The translations under genes and the position numbers were made by a program. Positions 26,196 to 34,694 of a stretch of DNA of 64,000 nucleotides are shown here, piece after piece. The notes under the pieces are model-generated. The model was not told where the DNA came from. It did not search any database and worked only from the letters and a program-made list of their open reading frames with translations. Location of the stretch: positions 1,860,001 through 1,924,000 of the forward strand of contig NZ_SAUN01000001.1 of the NCBI RefSeq assembly GCF_004011505.1, written 5' to 3'. Source of the DNA: Nonomuraea polychroma. GTDB lineage: Bacteria > Actinomycetota > Actinomycetes > Streptosporangiales > Streptosporangiaceae. Numbering within the stretch: the stretch's first letter is position 1; every line of letters begins with the position of its first letter.

Positions 26196-26253
26196 CGGGA
26201 AACCGCGCGACGCACCAGAATGGCGAGAAAGACGCCATATGTGGGAGTCGTCA

Positions 26254-28338
26254 ATGCCGGACCTCGCGGACCCAAGGCCAGGGGATCCCGCGTCGGTGGG
26301 GGAGTACACCCTGGTCGGGCGCCTGGGCGAGGGCGGGCAGGGCATCGTCTACCTCGCCACGGCCCCGGACGGCGCGGAGGTCGCTCTCAAGCTGCTGCGC
26401 GCCGACCTGGCCGGCAACGCCGAGGCGTCGGAGCGGTTCGTCCGCGAGGTGGCGATGGCCAGGCGGGTGGCGCCGTTCTGCACCGCGCAGGTCATCGAGA
26501 CGGGGCTGTTCGGCGGGCGGCCGTACATCGTCAGCGAGTACATCGACGGTCCCACTCTCGCCGACGTCGTCCGCACCCAAGGGCCACGTTCGGGCGCCTC
26601 CCTGCACCGGCTGGCGATCGGCACCATCACCGCGCTGGTCGCCATCCACCAGGCCGGCATCGTGCACCGCGACTTCAAGCCGTCGAACGTGGTGCTGGCC
26701 TCCGACGGCCCCCGGGTGATCGACTTCGGCATCGCCAGGGCCCTCGACCTGTCCTCGACGCTCACCGGGACGGCCATCGGGACACCCTCGTACATGGCGC
26801 CCGAGCAGCTCACCGAGTCGAGTCCCGGTCCGAAGTCGGACATGTTCGCCTGGGCGTGCACACTGCTGTACGCGGCCTCGGGGCAGGCGCCGTTCGGGCA
26901 CGACAGCCTGCCCGCGGTCGTCAACCGGATCCTGCACACCGAGCCGGACGTCGGGGTGATCGAGGACCCTGGGCTGCGGGCGCTGGTACGGGACTGCCTG
27001 GCCAAGGACCCGGCGCGGCGGCCCGCAGCAAGCGAGGCGCTGATGCGCCTGCTCGGCCACGCCCCCGCCACCCAGCCCCCCAGCGCCCCCACGACCCAGC
27101 CCCCCGGCCTCCTCCAGCAGGGCAGCGCGGCGGCCGCCTCAGGCCCGGTGCCTGCGGTGTCCGGGCCCGCCCCGCCTCCGCCACCGGCCCACCACAGGCC
27201 TCTCCACCAAGGCCCGCCCAACCGGCCCGCCCCGCGCCGCGCCACCGGCTGGATCGTCGCCGGCAGCGCCGCCGGCGCGCTGGTGCTCATCGCGGCCACC
27301 GCCTTCGTCGCCCTCCGCCTCAGCGACCTGTCCGGCGGCGGCCGTACGACCACCACACCATCCACCTCCACCGGCGCGTTGACGACCGCCGCGCCACCAC
27401 CGACCTCGACCGGCGCCGTGACGACCTCGACGGCGCCTTCCTCCACACCCACGCAGACCAGCCGCTCCATCGCACTCCCCGGCACATCCATCCGCGTTCA
27501 GGAGACCGACGGCGACCCCATCAAGCTGGCCTCCTACACCGTCGCCGGCAGCAAGCGCCTCTACGTGCGCAAGCACGCGACCAACGCCTTCACCTCCGAC
27601 TCCCGCTATTTCGAGTACGCCCTGGACGCCAGGACCAACCTGGCCCTCGCCACCGACGTGGACTACAGCACCGACTCCTTCGCCACCGTGTCGATCGTCA
27701 ACCACGTCACCGGCACCAAGCGGATCGTCAAGGTGAGCAGGAAACCCGTCTTCCCCACCACGCCCCGCTGGTCCCCCGACGGCAGGTACGGCCTGGTCAC
27801 CCTCTACAAAGACGCCGGCGGCAGCCCCGTCGAACACGGGTACGGCATCATCGACGTCACCGCCGAGCAAGGACGCGCGTTCGAGATCAAGGAGGCGGGG
27901 GCGGGGGAGTGGCGCTTCTTCTGGGACGCGGGCGGCCAGGCGGTCGGCACGTGGGTGGGCGGTCAGATGAAGTTCTACGACCTGAACGGCAAGCCGGTGC
28001 GTACCCTGCCGAACGTGGGATCGCCGGTGTGGGTGGAGGGCGATGACATCTCTCCGTCCGGCACCCGTTTCCTGGCCCACTGCACGCCGGCGGGCACCGC
28101 GCTCTGCGCCCGCTCCACCTCCGGTGACGACCCCCAGCCGATCACCGTTCCCTTCGCCAGCAGTCGCCTCATCGGCTGGTGGGACGACGACCACCTGGCG
28201 GTGTGGCGCGTCAAGGGCGCAGGCTACGAGGCCGTGGTGATCGACATGTCGGGGCAGGTCAGCCGCGTGCTGGCGACCGCGCCCGCCAAGGCCGAGTTCG
28301 ACGGGATGGGCTTTCGCTTCACGCGTACCCCGTCATGA
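26254..28338 (+). CDS. Transmembrane Ser/Thr protein kinase with beta-propeller-like ectodomain
   Basis: A 694-residue Hanks-type kinase. The catalytic domain (about residues 18-275) has the glycine loop GEGGQG, Lys46, the catalytic HRDFKPSN (138-145), DFG (157-159) and APEQL. A Pro-rich linker leads to one transmembrane helix at about residues 330-352, then a Ser/Thr-rich spacer. The ~290-residue extracytoplasmic part includes RWSPDGRYGLV, typical of TolB/WD40-like propeller blades. It has no PASTA repeats, so its signal differs from PknB-type kinases. I chose the ATG at 26254, with GGGAG six bases upstream; an ATG at 26239 is the alternative. Confidence 0.9.
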   Translation: MPDLADPRPGDPASVGEYTLVGRLGEGGQGIVYLATAPDGAEVALKLLRADLAGNAEASERFVREVAMARRVAPFCTAQVIETGLFGGRPYIVSEYIDGPTLADVVRTQGPRSGASLHRLAIGTITALVAIHQAGIVHRDFKPSNVVLASDGPRVIDFGIARALDLSSTLTGTAIGTPSYMAPEQLTESSPGPKSDMFAWACTLLYAASGQAPFGHDSLPAVVNRILHTEPDVGVIEDPGLRALVRDCLAKDPARRPAASEALMRLLGHAPATQPPSAPTTQPPGLLQQGSAAAASGPVPAVSGPAPPPPPAHHRPLHQGPPNRPAPRRATGWIVAGSAAGALVLIAATAFVALRLSDLSGGGRTTTTPSTSTGALTTAAPPPTSTGAVTTSTAPSSTPTQTSRSIALPGTSIRVQETDGDPIKLASYTVAGSKRLYVRKHATNAFTSDSRYFEYALDARTNLALATDVDYSTDSFATVSIVNHVTGTKRIVKVSRKPVFPTTPRWSPDGRYGLVTLYKDAGGSPVEHGYGIIDVTAEQGRAFEIKEAGAGEWRFFWDAGGQAVGTWVGGQMKFYDLNGKPVRTLPNVGSPVWVEGDDISPSGTRFLAHCTPAGTALCARSTSGDDPQPITVPFASSRLIGWWDDDHLAVWRVKGAGYEAVVIDMSGQVSRVLATAPAKAEFDGMGFRFTRTPS

Positions 28339-28398
28339 GCTTCGGCTCGACGGGCAAGCGTTCTAGGATCAAGGGCGAACCCATCCGAGGGAGTTGGC

Positions 28399-29001
28399 GT
28401 GGACATCACTGTCATCGGCGAGGGCACCGTCCTGGCCGCGCCCGACATCCTGCGCCTGCACGCGGGCGTCGAGGTACGCAGGGCGTCCGCCGCGGAGTCC
28501 TTCACCGCCGTCCGTGCCGCCGCCGCCCGCCTCGCGGACGCGCTGCGCCAGGTGGGAATCGCCGCGGAGGACGTGCGGACGGTCGAGCTGTCGCTGGGCC
28601 CCGAGTACGAGACGTACCCGAAGGTGAGCGCGTACCGTGCGGCCCAGGGCGTGGAGGTCGTGGTGCGTGACCTCGGCCAGGCCGATCGCGTGATCGACAC
28701 GGTGGCCGGGGTGGGGGAGGAGGCCAGGCTCAACGGCGTGGCGTTCGAGCTGTCGGACCCCGCCGGCCCGCTGAAGGAGGCCAGGACCAGCGCGTTCCGC
28801 GACGCCGCCGCCAAGGCCGCCCAATACGCCGAGCTGGCCGGCCGCCCCCTGGGCCGGGTGGTGTCGGTGAGCGAGGACGTCAAGGGCGGCCCTCAGCCGC
28901 TCAGGACCATGGCCGCCGCGGCCGCCGACTCCGGCGCCTCGATCAGCCCGGGCCGCCAGACCCTCACGGTCACCGTCCAGGTCGGCTACGACTTCGCCTG
29001 A
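28399..29001 (+). CDS. SIMPL domain (DUF541) protein
   Basis: A 200-residue SIMPL/DUF541 protein (E. coli YggE type). It starts MDITVIGEGTVLAAPDI and contains the typical alternation of beta strands with a central helix pair (LKEARTSAFRDAAAKAAQYAEL). YggE-like proteins have been linked to oxidative stress and antibiotic tolerance; the molecular role is not settled. Unlike most members it shows no signal peptide, so it is probably cytoplasmic. The GTG at 28399 has a GGGAG five bases upstream. It lies 60 bp after the kinase gene on the same strand and may be co-transcribed. Confidence 0.82.
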   Translation: MDITVIGEGTVLAAPDILRLHAGVEVRRASAAESFTAVRAAAARLADALRQVGIAAEDVRTVELSLGPEYETYPKVSAYRAAQGVEVVVRDLGQADRVIDTVAGVGEEARLNGVAFELSDPAGPLKEARTSAFRDAAAKAAQYAELAGRPLGRVVSVSEDVKGGPQPLRTMAAAAADSGASISPGRQTLTVTVQVGYDFA

Positions 29002-29422
29002 GCGTCGACAATGCGCCTTGCCACAAGATCCACGGGTATCCCTGTTCTGCAGGACCGACATTCCGCGGAAGGTGCACCGACATTTCACGGCCGTTGAAAC
29101 CGACATGCTTGAGCCGACGATCCGACATTTGGCGAAGGCTCTAGCCGGCATACTCCGGTCGAGGCGCTCCCCGCGGTGGCGCCCGTCGGGCGTTTTGTTC
29201 CGGCGGTTCGGCTCCGAGATGACCGGCTGATCGTCAGGATTCGTGCCGCGATGGCGCCGCGTTGAGGATCTCCAGCATCTTGGTTTCGGGGAGAACGGGA
29301 TTCCGAGCCGCGACCGGTGCGCTCTTGGGTCGGCGAGCAAGGCCAGCACATGATGCACAGGGAGGCGAGGATCGCTGGAGGCCCAGCTCAGGGGAACTCC
29401 TCGCTGAGAGTTGCGCAGAAAC
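29002..29422. other. Intergenic accessory stretch with no intact gene
   Basis: This stretch holds the phased CCGACAT array (29055-29128) and a weak hairpin followed by TTTTGTT near 29179-29198 that could end SIMPL transcription. No reading frame matches a protein I recognise. Its composition is less GC-biased than that of its neighbours. It leads straight into a hydrolase gene that has lost its 5' end, suggesting a past deletion or insertion. Confidence 0.5.
29055..29128. repeat. Four phased CCGACAT direct repeats
   Basis: CCGACAT occurs at 29055-29061, 29077-29083, 29100-29106 and 29122-29128. The spacings are 22, 23 and 22 bp, about two helical turns, so all copies face the same side of the DNA. 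Three copies are preceded by AC or CA, and three have a following T. The layout suits cooperative protein binding or a relic transposon end with internal repeats. Confidence 0.6.
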
Positions 29423-30132
29423 GGGCGGAGATCAACGTACCGCTGGGACCAGCGCGGCTGCGGCCGCTCCGAGCGGCGCGGCCCCTGTTCGATGGCGCGA
29501 GCGGCGGCCGATCTCGATGCCGTCCGGCGGCACTTCGGCCTGGAGTCGATGGTGGTGCTCGGCCACTCCTGGGGCGCTCAGCTGGCCCTGCGGTACACGC
29601 TGGACCATCCCGATCGCGTCCGCGCGCTCGTCTACGTCTCCGGCACGGGCATCGACCCGAAGGCCACCTGGCAGGAGGAGTACACCCGCAATCTCCGCAG
29701 CATGCTCGGAGAGCACGTGGACCGCTGGGAGGAGTTGCAACAGCGTGATCGCGTGCCCGCGGAGGACCGGGAGTTCTCGGTGCTGCAATGGTCGGCCGAC
29801 TTCGCCGATCGGGCGCGGGCGCTGGAGCACGCCGAGCGCATGGCGACGCCGTGGCTCGGCGTCAACTTCACGTGCAACGCCACCATCAAGGCTGAGGACA
29901 AGCGCCACTGGGGCACTCCCGAACTGCGGGCACGGTGCGAGTCCCTCCAGGTCCCCACACTGATTGTCGACGGAGTGCAGGACATCCGGCCGCGCCGGTC
30001 GGTGGACGCCCTGGAGAGGGCGCTTCCCCGCGTGTGCCGTGTGGTCCTTCCGCAGGCCAGCACGTGCCCTGGGTCGATGACCCGGACGGCTTCCGGTCGG
30101 CGGTGAGCATTTTCCTGGCCGACCAGCTGTGA
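29423..30132 (+). pseudogene. Broken proline iminopeptidase-like alpha/beta hydrolase
   Basis: The frame opens abruptly at RWDQRGCGRSE, which in proline iminopeptidase-like S33 hydrolases lies some 60 residues into the protein. The oxyanion HGGPG region and start codon are absent. The middle is well preserved (nucleophile elbow GHSWGAQLALRY) down to TLIVDGVQDIRPR. Near 30056-30063 the frame shifts: the true C-terminus (GQHVPWVDDPDGFRSAV) continues in another frame to a TGA at 30130-30132. The 5' truncation and this frameshift make it a pseudogene. An upstream TTG would give a 231-residue product with no strand-1 region and a scrambled end. Confidence 0.75.
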
Positions 30133-30148
30133 TGGGCGTGCGGCTCGC

Positions 30149-30547
30149 TCACTGACCTCTGTCGTACTCCCGGCGGGCCGCCGTGATGACCGGCGCGGCA
30201 CGACGGGCCCAGGCCGTGAGCGCCTCCAACGGCTCGCGGATGTCCTCGATCAACGGCGTGGTGGCGTACTCGACGCGCGGCGGGGAGTCCGGATAGACGG
30301 TGCGCGTGACGAGCCCGTTGCGTTCGAGGTCGCGCAGGGTCACGGTCAGCATGCGGCGGCTGATGCCCGCGATCGCCCGCTCCAGCTGGGTGAACCTGCG
30401 CGGGCCGTCGCCCAGTTCGACCAGCACCTGGGCGCTCCACTTGCCGCCGATCAAGGCCAGCACCTCGGGCAAGGGGCATTCGTCGGTGCCGCCCGCCTCG
30501 CCCTCGGCCGGGAGCTGGTCCGTTACCGCGGTGTTCCGTTGCGACAA
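30149..30547 (-). CDS. HxlR family transcriptional regulator
   Basis: A 132-residue winged-helix regulator of the HxlR/MarR-like family. It has the N-terminal cysteine typical of the family (TDECPLPEVLALIGGKW) and a recognition region ISRRMLTVTLRDLERNGLV. HxlR proteins often sense reactive electrophiles or aldehydes through that cysteine. The start is TTG at 30547, supported by a very strong AGGAGG seven bases upstream. It is divergent from an alpha/beta hydrolase gene, with a palindromic operator between them, so it probably controls both. Confidence 0.9.
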   Translation of the reverse strand: MSQRNTAVTDQLPAEGEAGGTDECPLPEVLALIGGKWSAQVLVELGDGPRRFTQLERAIAGISRRMLTVTLRDLERNGLVTRTVYPDSPPRVEYATTPLIEDIREPLEALTAWARRAAPVITAARREYDRGQ

Positions 30548-30594
30548 GAAAGTGCCTCCTTCCGGCCAGTCCGATCATGCTCCACGATGGGACC

Positions 30595-30611
30595 CGTTAC
30601 AAGTCGTAACG
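30595..30611. promoter_or_regulatory. Inverted repeat between divergent HxlR and hydrolase genes
   Basis: CGTTAC (30595-30600) and GTAACG (30606-30611) form a perfect 6-bp palindrome with a 5-base spacer. It lies 48 bp from the HxlR start and 30 bp from the hydrolase start. It is the only strong palindrome in the 93-bp shared promoter region and is a likely HxlR operator. Confidence 0.6.
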
Positions 30612-30640
30612 TTCCTGCGTACAAGCCCTTTGGAGGACGT

Positions 30641-31402
30641 GTGCCCACTGCCCGCAGCAACGGTTTCAAGATCTCCTACGAGGTCGCGGGCGACGGCCCG
30701 CCGCTGGTGCTCCACCCTGGGATGTTCCAGGACGGAGCACATTGGACCCACAGCGGTTACACCTCGTCCCTGACGCCTGCGTACACGGTGATCGCCATCG
30801 ACCCTCTGGGGCTGGGCGCCAGCGACGCGCCTCGTGAGGCCGAGGCGTACGCGCTGGAACGGCGCGTCGCGTCCGTGACGGCCGTGCTCGATGACGTGGG
30901 CGCCGGCCGTGCCGCGTTCTGGGGCTACTCGCTGGGCGCCATGACCGGTTACGCGGTCGCCGCGCTGGCGCCGGACCGCCTGACGTGCCTGGTGGCCGGC
31001 GCCTGGGACCCCATCGACGGCTTCCACTCGGCGATCGAGCCCACGCTGCGGCAATGGGGCCTGCCCGCCGACACCGACCCCTACGCCTTGATCAAGCAGG
31101 GCGCCGCCGCCGAGCCCTACCAGGCCGCCCTGATCGACTCCGGCGACCCAGGAGCCTTCCGCGCCAACTACGAGGCGTTCTCCCGCGAGCCCGGTCTGCA
31201 CGCCGAACTCGCCGCCTCCGGCGTGCCCATGCTGCTGTACGCGGGCACTGTGGATCCGTGGCACGAGCCGATGCACGCCTTCGCCGGCCGCACCGGTGTT
31301 GCGGCCTTCTTCTCCTTGCCCGATGCCGATCACAAGGGCGGCTGGGACAGGTCCGAGGACGTGCTTCCCCAGGTGCTGCCGTTCCTGGCCGCCGGCACCT
31401 GA
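30641..31402 (+). CDS. Alpha/beta hydrolase
   Basis: A 253-residue hydrolase of the AB_hydrolase_1 type. The oxyanion strand is LVLHPGMFQD (Pro-Gly in place of the usual Gly-Gly), the nucleophile elbow is GYSLGA, an acid lies in LLYAGTVDPW, and the late histidine is probably in DADHKGGW. The N-terminus VPTARSNGFKISYEV begins at the GTG at 30641, with GGAGG four bases upstream. It is divergent from an HxlR regulator with a shared operator, so its substrate may be the regulator's inducer, perhaps a lactone, ester or electrophile (inference). Confidence 0.85.
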   Translation: MPTARSNGFKISYEVAGDGPPLVLHPGMFQDGAHWTHSGYTSSLTPAYTVIAIDPLGLGASDAPREAEAYALERRVASVTAVLDDVGAGRAAFWGYSLGAMTGYAVAALAPDRLTCLVAGAWDPIDGFHSAIEPTLRQWGLPADTDPYALIKQGAAAEPYQAALIDSGDPGAFRANYEAFSREPGLHAELAASGVPMLLYAGTVDPWHEPMHAFAGRTGVAAFFSLPDADHKGGWDRSEDVLPQVLPFLAAGT

Positions 31403-31788
31403 CCTCGGCCGATCCAGCCCCAAGTGGCAGAGGCGCCTTCATCGGGGCGGCGGAGGCTCGGGGGACGGGTCCGGGCTGGTGAAGCCATGATTGATCGGTG
31501 GGCGGCCGGTGTCCCGCGCGGCCTCAAAGCCCGAGATCGTCCAATTCCTTCAGCAGCGCGGACCGAGGGTTCGGGTCCGGGGACGCCGTTGCGGGCCGGG
31601 GACGGATGGCGGAGGAGGCGCCGCCCTCACCCGCACGCTGACCTCCTGCCCACAGGCGGTTAACGGCGTGTCCAGGCTGTTGCGCCGGCCAGCCGCCTGG
31701 CCCGAGCCTCGGGCACAGGGGCCGTCCGTTACCGTGCCGTATCGGTCGGTTCTGGAGTCGACGTCTCGGCCGGGTCCAACACAGGAAC
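31403..31788. other. 386-bp intergenic region without a recognisable gene
   Basis: This region lies between the convergent ends of the hydrolase gene and nadA. I see no conserved protein, tRNA or strong terminator. One minus-strand frame ending at 31524 closes with a gene-like tail (SALLKELDDLGL) but stays open back into nadA without any start codon, so it could be an eroded gene end or chance. Nothing else is supported. Confidence 0.4.
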
Positions 31789-32940
31789 CTATGGGAGGGC
31801 GAGCATGCGGTCGAGGGCGACCTTGGCCCACTGTGTCGTGTCCTCGTCCACCGTGATCTGGTTCACGACCTCACCCAGGACCAGTGATTCCAGGGCCCAC
31901 ACCAGGTGCGGGAGGTCAATCCTGTTCATCGTCGAGCAGTAGCAGACCGTCCGGTCCAGGAACGAGACGTTCTTGTCGGGGAATCTCTGCGCCAGGCGCT
32001 TGACCAGGTTGAGCTCCGTGCCGACCGCCCAGCTCGAACCGGCCGGGGCCGCCTCCAGCTTCTTGATGATGTATTCGGTCGAGCCCACGTAGTCGGCCTT
32101 GAGCACGACGTCGTGGCGGCACTCCGGGTGCACGAGGACGTTCACGCCGGGGATGCGGGCGCGTACGTCGTCCACCGAGTCGGCCGTGAAGCGGCCGTGC
32201 ACCGAGCAGTGGCCGCGCCAAAGGATCATCTTGGCACGCTCCAGCTGCTCCTGGGTGAGCCCGCCGTTCGGGCGGTGCGGGTTCCAGACCACGCAGTCGT
32301 CCAGGGACATGCCCATCTCCAGCACCGCGGTGTTGCGGCCCAGGTGCTGGTCGGGCAGGAACAGCACCTTCTCGCCCTGCTCGAACGCCCAGTCCAGGGC
32401 GCGGCGGGCGTTGGAGGAGGTGCAGACCGCGCCGCCGTTGCGGCCGCAGAAGGCCTTGATGTCGGCGCTGGAGTTCATGTACGTGACCGGGATCACCTGA
32501 TCGGCCAGCCCGGCGTCCTCCAGGGCCTCCCAGCACTCCTCGACCTGGTCGAACGTGGCCATGTCGGCCATCGAGCACCCGGCCGCCATGTCCGGAAGTA
32601 TCACCTTCTGGTCATCATGGGTGAGGATGTCGGCGGACTCGGCCATGAAGTGCACGCCGCAGAAGACGATGAACTCCGCCTCCGGCCGCGCCGCCGCCTG
32701 CTGGGCGAGCTTGAAGGAGTCGCCCGTCACGTCGGCGAACTGGATGACCTCGTCGCGCTGGTAGTGGTGGCCGAGCACGAACAGGCGGTCGCCGAGCGCC
32801 TCCTTGGCCTTGCGGGCACGCTCCACCAGGCCGGGATCGGACGCGGGTGGCAGCTCACCCGGGCAGTCGACCCCCTTTTCGCTGTGCGGATCGGCGCTCT
32901 GGCCGAGAACGAAGAGCGGCAGCCCGGTCTGGGTGGTCAT
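31789..32940 (-). CDS. nadA: Quinolinate synthase A
   Basis: A 383-residue [4Fe-4S] enzyme that condenses iminoaspartate with dihydroxyacetone phosphate to quinolinate in de novo NAD synthesis. Typical motifs are LFVLGHHYQRDEVIQFAD, VFCGVHFMAESADIL, AGCSMADMA, VCTSSNA, VHPECRHDV, and the C-terminal YCSTMNRI; the cluster cysteines are among these. I chose the ATG at 32940, which sits seven bases after a GGGGG purine run; the ATG two codons upstream (32946) is too close. No nadB or nadC is adjacent, so the gene stands alone here. Confidence 0.95.
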   Translation of the reverse strand: MTTQTGLPLFVLGQSADPHSEKGVDCPGELPPASDPGLVERARKAKEALGDRLFVLGHHYQRDEVIQFADVTGDSFKLAQQAAARPEAEFIVFCGVHFMAESADILTHDDQKVILPDMAAGCSMADMATFDQVEECWEALEDAGLADQVIPVTYMNSSADIKAFCGRNGGAVCTSSNARRALDWAFEQGEKVLFLPDQHLGRNTAVLEMGMSLDDCVVWNPHRPNGGLTQEQLERAKMILWRGHCSVHGRFTADSVDDVRARIPGVNVLVHPECRHDVVLKADYVGSTEYIIKKLEAAPAGSSWAVGTELNLVKRLAQRFPDKNVSFLDRTVCYCSTMNRIDLPHLVWALESLVLGEVVNQITVDEDTTQWAKVALDRMLALP

Positions 32941-33103
32941 GGCCATACCCCCTTATCGTCGGATTGACGATACTCATGATGACACACGGGCCACCCTGGT
33001 TTATTCCGGGGTGGGGGCTCCGGGAATGTGTGGCATCGGCCAGGTGTTGGTAGCGTCATTAGTAGGACGTCGAAAACAGACAGCCGGGTTAGGGAGTCAG
33101 CAG

Positions 33104-33457
33104 ATGACGGTTGAGAGCAGCGAGACCACGACGCAGGGCCTGATCCTGACTGACGCGGCCGCCGCCAAGGTCAAGAACCTGCTGGAGCAGCAGGGTGAAG
33201 AGGGTCTGCAGCTGCGGGTCGCGGTGCAGCCGGGCGGTTGCTCAGGCCTGCGCTACCAGCTCTTCTTCGACGACCGTTCGATGGACGGCGACGTGGTGTC
33301 GGACTTCGGCGGCGTCAGCGTGGTCACGGACCGGATGAGCGCTCCCTACCTGATGGGCGCCACCATCGACTTCGTCGACACCATCGAGAAGCAGGGCTTC
33401 ACGATCGACAACCCCAACGCCACCGGCTCCTGCGCCTGTGGCGACTCCTTCAACTAG
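33104..33457 (+). CDS. erpA: A-type iron-sulfur cluster insertion protein (HesB/ErpA)
   Basis: A 117-residue A-type carrier. The three cluster-binding cysteines are in QPGGCSGLRY and the C-terminal GSCACGDSF. It delivers [4Fe-4S] or [2Fe-2S] clusters to apoproteins; in this window LipA, NadA and the Rieske protein are potential clients. The ATG at 33104 has an AGGGAG upstream. The stop codon lies inside a short tandem duplication (33449-33502). It is divergent from nadA. Confidence 0.93.
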   Translation: MTVESSETTTQGLILTDAAAAKVKNLLEQQGEEGLQLRVAVQPGGCSGLRYQLFFDDRSMDGDVVSDFGGVSVVTDRMSAPYLMGATIDFVDTIEKQGFTIDNPNATGSCACGDSFN

Positions 33458-33502
33458 CCGTAGGCAACTACGTTCAACTAGTCGTAGGCAACTGGTCGTA
33501 GG
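33449..33502. repeat. Short tandem duplication spanning the erpA stop
   Basis: TTCAACTAG(C/T)CGTAGGCAACT occurs at 33449-33472 and again from 33473 to 33495, followed by a partial third TCGTAGG (33496-33502). The first copy includes the last codons and TAG stop of erpA, so the duplicated copy carries a second TAG. It looks like a recent slippage duplication. Confidence 0.7.
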
Positions 33503-33597
33503 TCGGTCGCCAGGTCCCGTTCGCCTTTGTGCGGGCGGGACCTTCGCGTATTCTCGTGGGGCTCATTGGCCTGCTGACAACGAGGAAGAAGAATCCC

Positions 33598-34584
33598 GTG
33601 CGCATCGCCGTCACCGGCTCCATCGCGACAGACCACTTGATGACCTTCCCAGGAAGCTTCGGCGATCAGCTCATCGCCGAGCAGCTCGACCGGGTGTCAC
33701 TCTCGTTCCTGGTCGACGACCTTCAGATCCGGCGCGGCGGGTGCGCCGCGAACATCGCGTTCGGCATGGGCTGCCTTGGCCTGCAGCCGATTCTCGTGGG
33801 AGCCGTCGGCAACGACTTCGCCGACTACCGGTCATGGCTGGAGCGCCACGGCGTCGACTGCGGCTCCGTGCACATCTCCGAGACGCAGCACACCGCGCGT
33901 TTCCTGTGCACCACTGACGAGCACCACAACCAGATCGCCTCGTTCTACACCGGCGCCATGGCCGAGGCCCGGCTCATCGAGCTGCAGCCCGTCGCCGACC
34001 GGGTGGGCGGCCTCGACCTGGTGCTCATCAGCCCCAATGACCCCGACGCGATGTTGCGGCACACCGACGAGTGCCGCCAGCGCGGCATCGCGTTCGCCGC
34101 CGACATCTCCCAGCAGCTGGCGCGCATGGAGGACGAGCAGATCCGCCAGCTCGTCGACGGGGCCGCCTATCTCTTCTCCAACGACTACGAGAAGGGGCTC
34201 ATCGAGCAGAAGACCGGCTGGTCGGATGAGGAGATCCTGCACCGCGTCGGCGTGCGGATCACCACGCTCGGGCCCAAGGGCGCCGTCATCGACCGCAAGG
34301 GCGAGCCGTCCATCCAGGTCGCGCCCGCTCCGGAGCGGGGCAAGGCCGACCCCACCGGCGTCGGCGACGCCTTCCGCGCCGGGTTCCTGTCCGGGCTGGC
34401 CTGGGGGCTGCCGCTGGAGCGGTGCGGGCAGATCGGCAATCTCACCGCCACGCACGTGCTGGAGCGGGTCGGCGGGCAGGAGTACGAGCTGGGGCAGCAG
34501 GGCTTCCTCGAGCGGTTCGCCGCGGCGTACGGCGCTGAGGCGGCCGGGGAGATCGCCGAGTACGTGCGCTGCTACCACCCCTGA
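33598..34584 (+). CDS. adoK: Adenosine kinase (PfkB family)
   Basis: A 328-residue PfkB-fold kinase. The opening MRIAVTGSIATDHLMTFPG, the segment VSLSFLVDDLQIRRGG, and FADYRSWLERHGVDC match the M. tuberculosis adenosine kinase Rv2202c closely from memory. The PfkB signature with the catalytic Asp is DPTGVGDAFRAGF near residue 260. It would phosphorylate adenosine to AMP for purine salvage. I chose the GTG at 33598 preceded by GAGGA; longer reading upstream is not supported by homology. It lies 140 bp after erpA and before a convergent TusA gene. Confidence 0.88.
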   Translation: MRIAVTGSIATDHLMTFPGSFGDQLIAEQLDRVSLSFLVDDLQIRRGGCAANIAFGMGCLGLQPILVGAVGNDFADYRSWLERHGVDCGSVHISETQHTARFLCTTDEHHNQIASFYTGAMAEARLIELQPVADRVGGLDLVLISPNDPDAMLRHTDECRQRGIAFAADISQQLARMEDEQIRQLVDGAAYLFSNDYEKGLIEQKTGWSDEEILHRVGVRITTLGPKGAVIDRKGEPSIQVAPAPERGKADPTGVGDAFRAGFLSGLAWGLPLERCGQIGNLTATHVLERVGGQEYELGQQGFLERFAAAYGAEAAGEIAEYVRCYHP

Positions 34585-34694
34585 GCCGGCTCCGAGCGGC
34601 TTCAGATCGCCCCGTCCACGGCCGATGCGCCGGGGCGGGGCGTTCGCCGTCCATCCGGGCCGGCGCGCATGCCCGGAAAATCAGTGCCGGAAGA

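Noticed and set aside
29262..29963. 233-codon plus-strand frame overlapping the broken hydrolase
   Set aside because: It is Arg/Ser/Pro-rich and out of frame with the recognisable hydrolase segments.
31524..31788. Gene remnant on the minus strand ending SALLKELDDLGL
   Set aside because: The frame has no start codon, stays open into nadA, and has a weaker third-position bias; it was kept only as a remark on the intergenic region.
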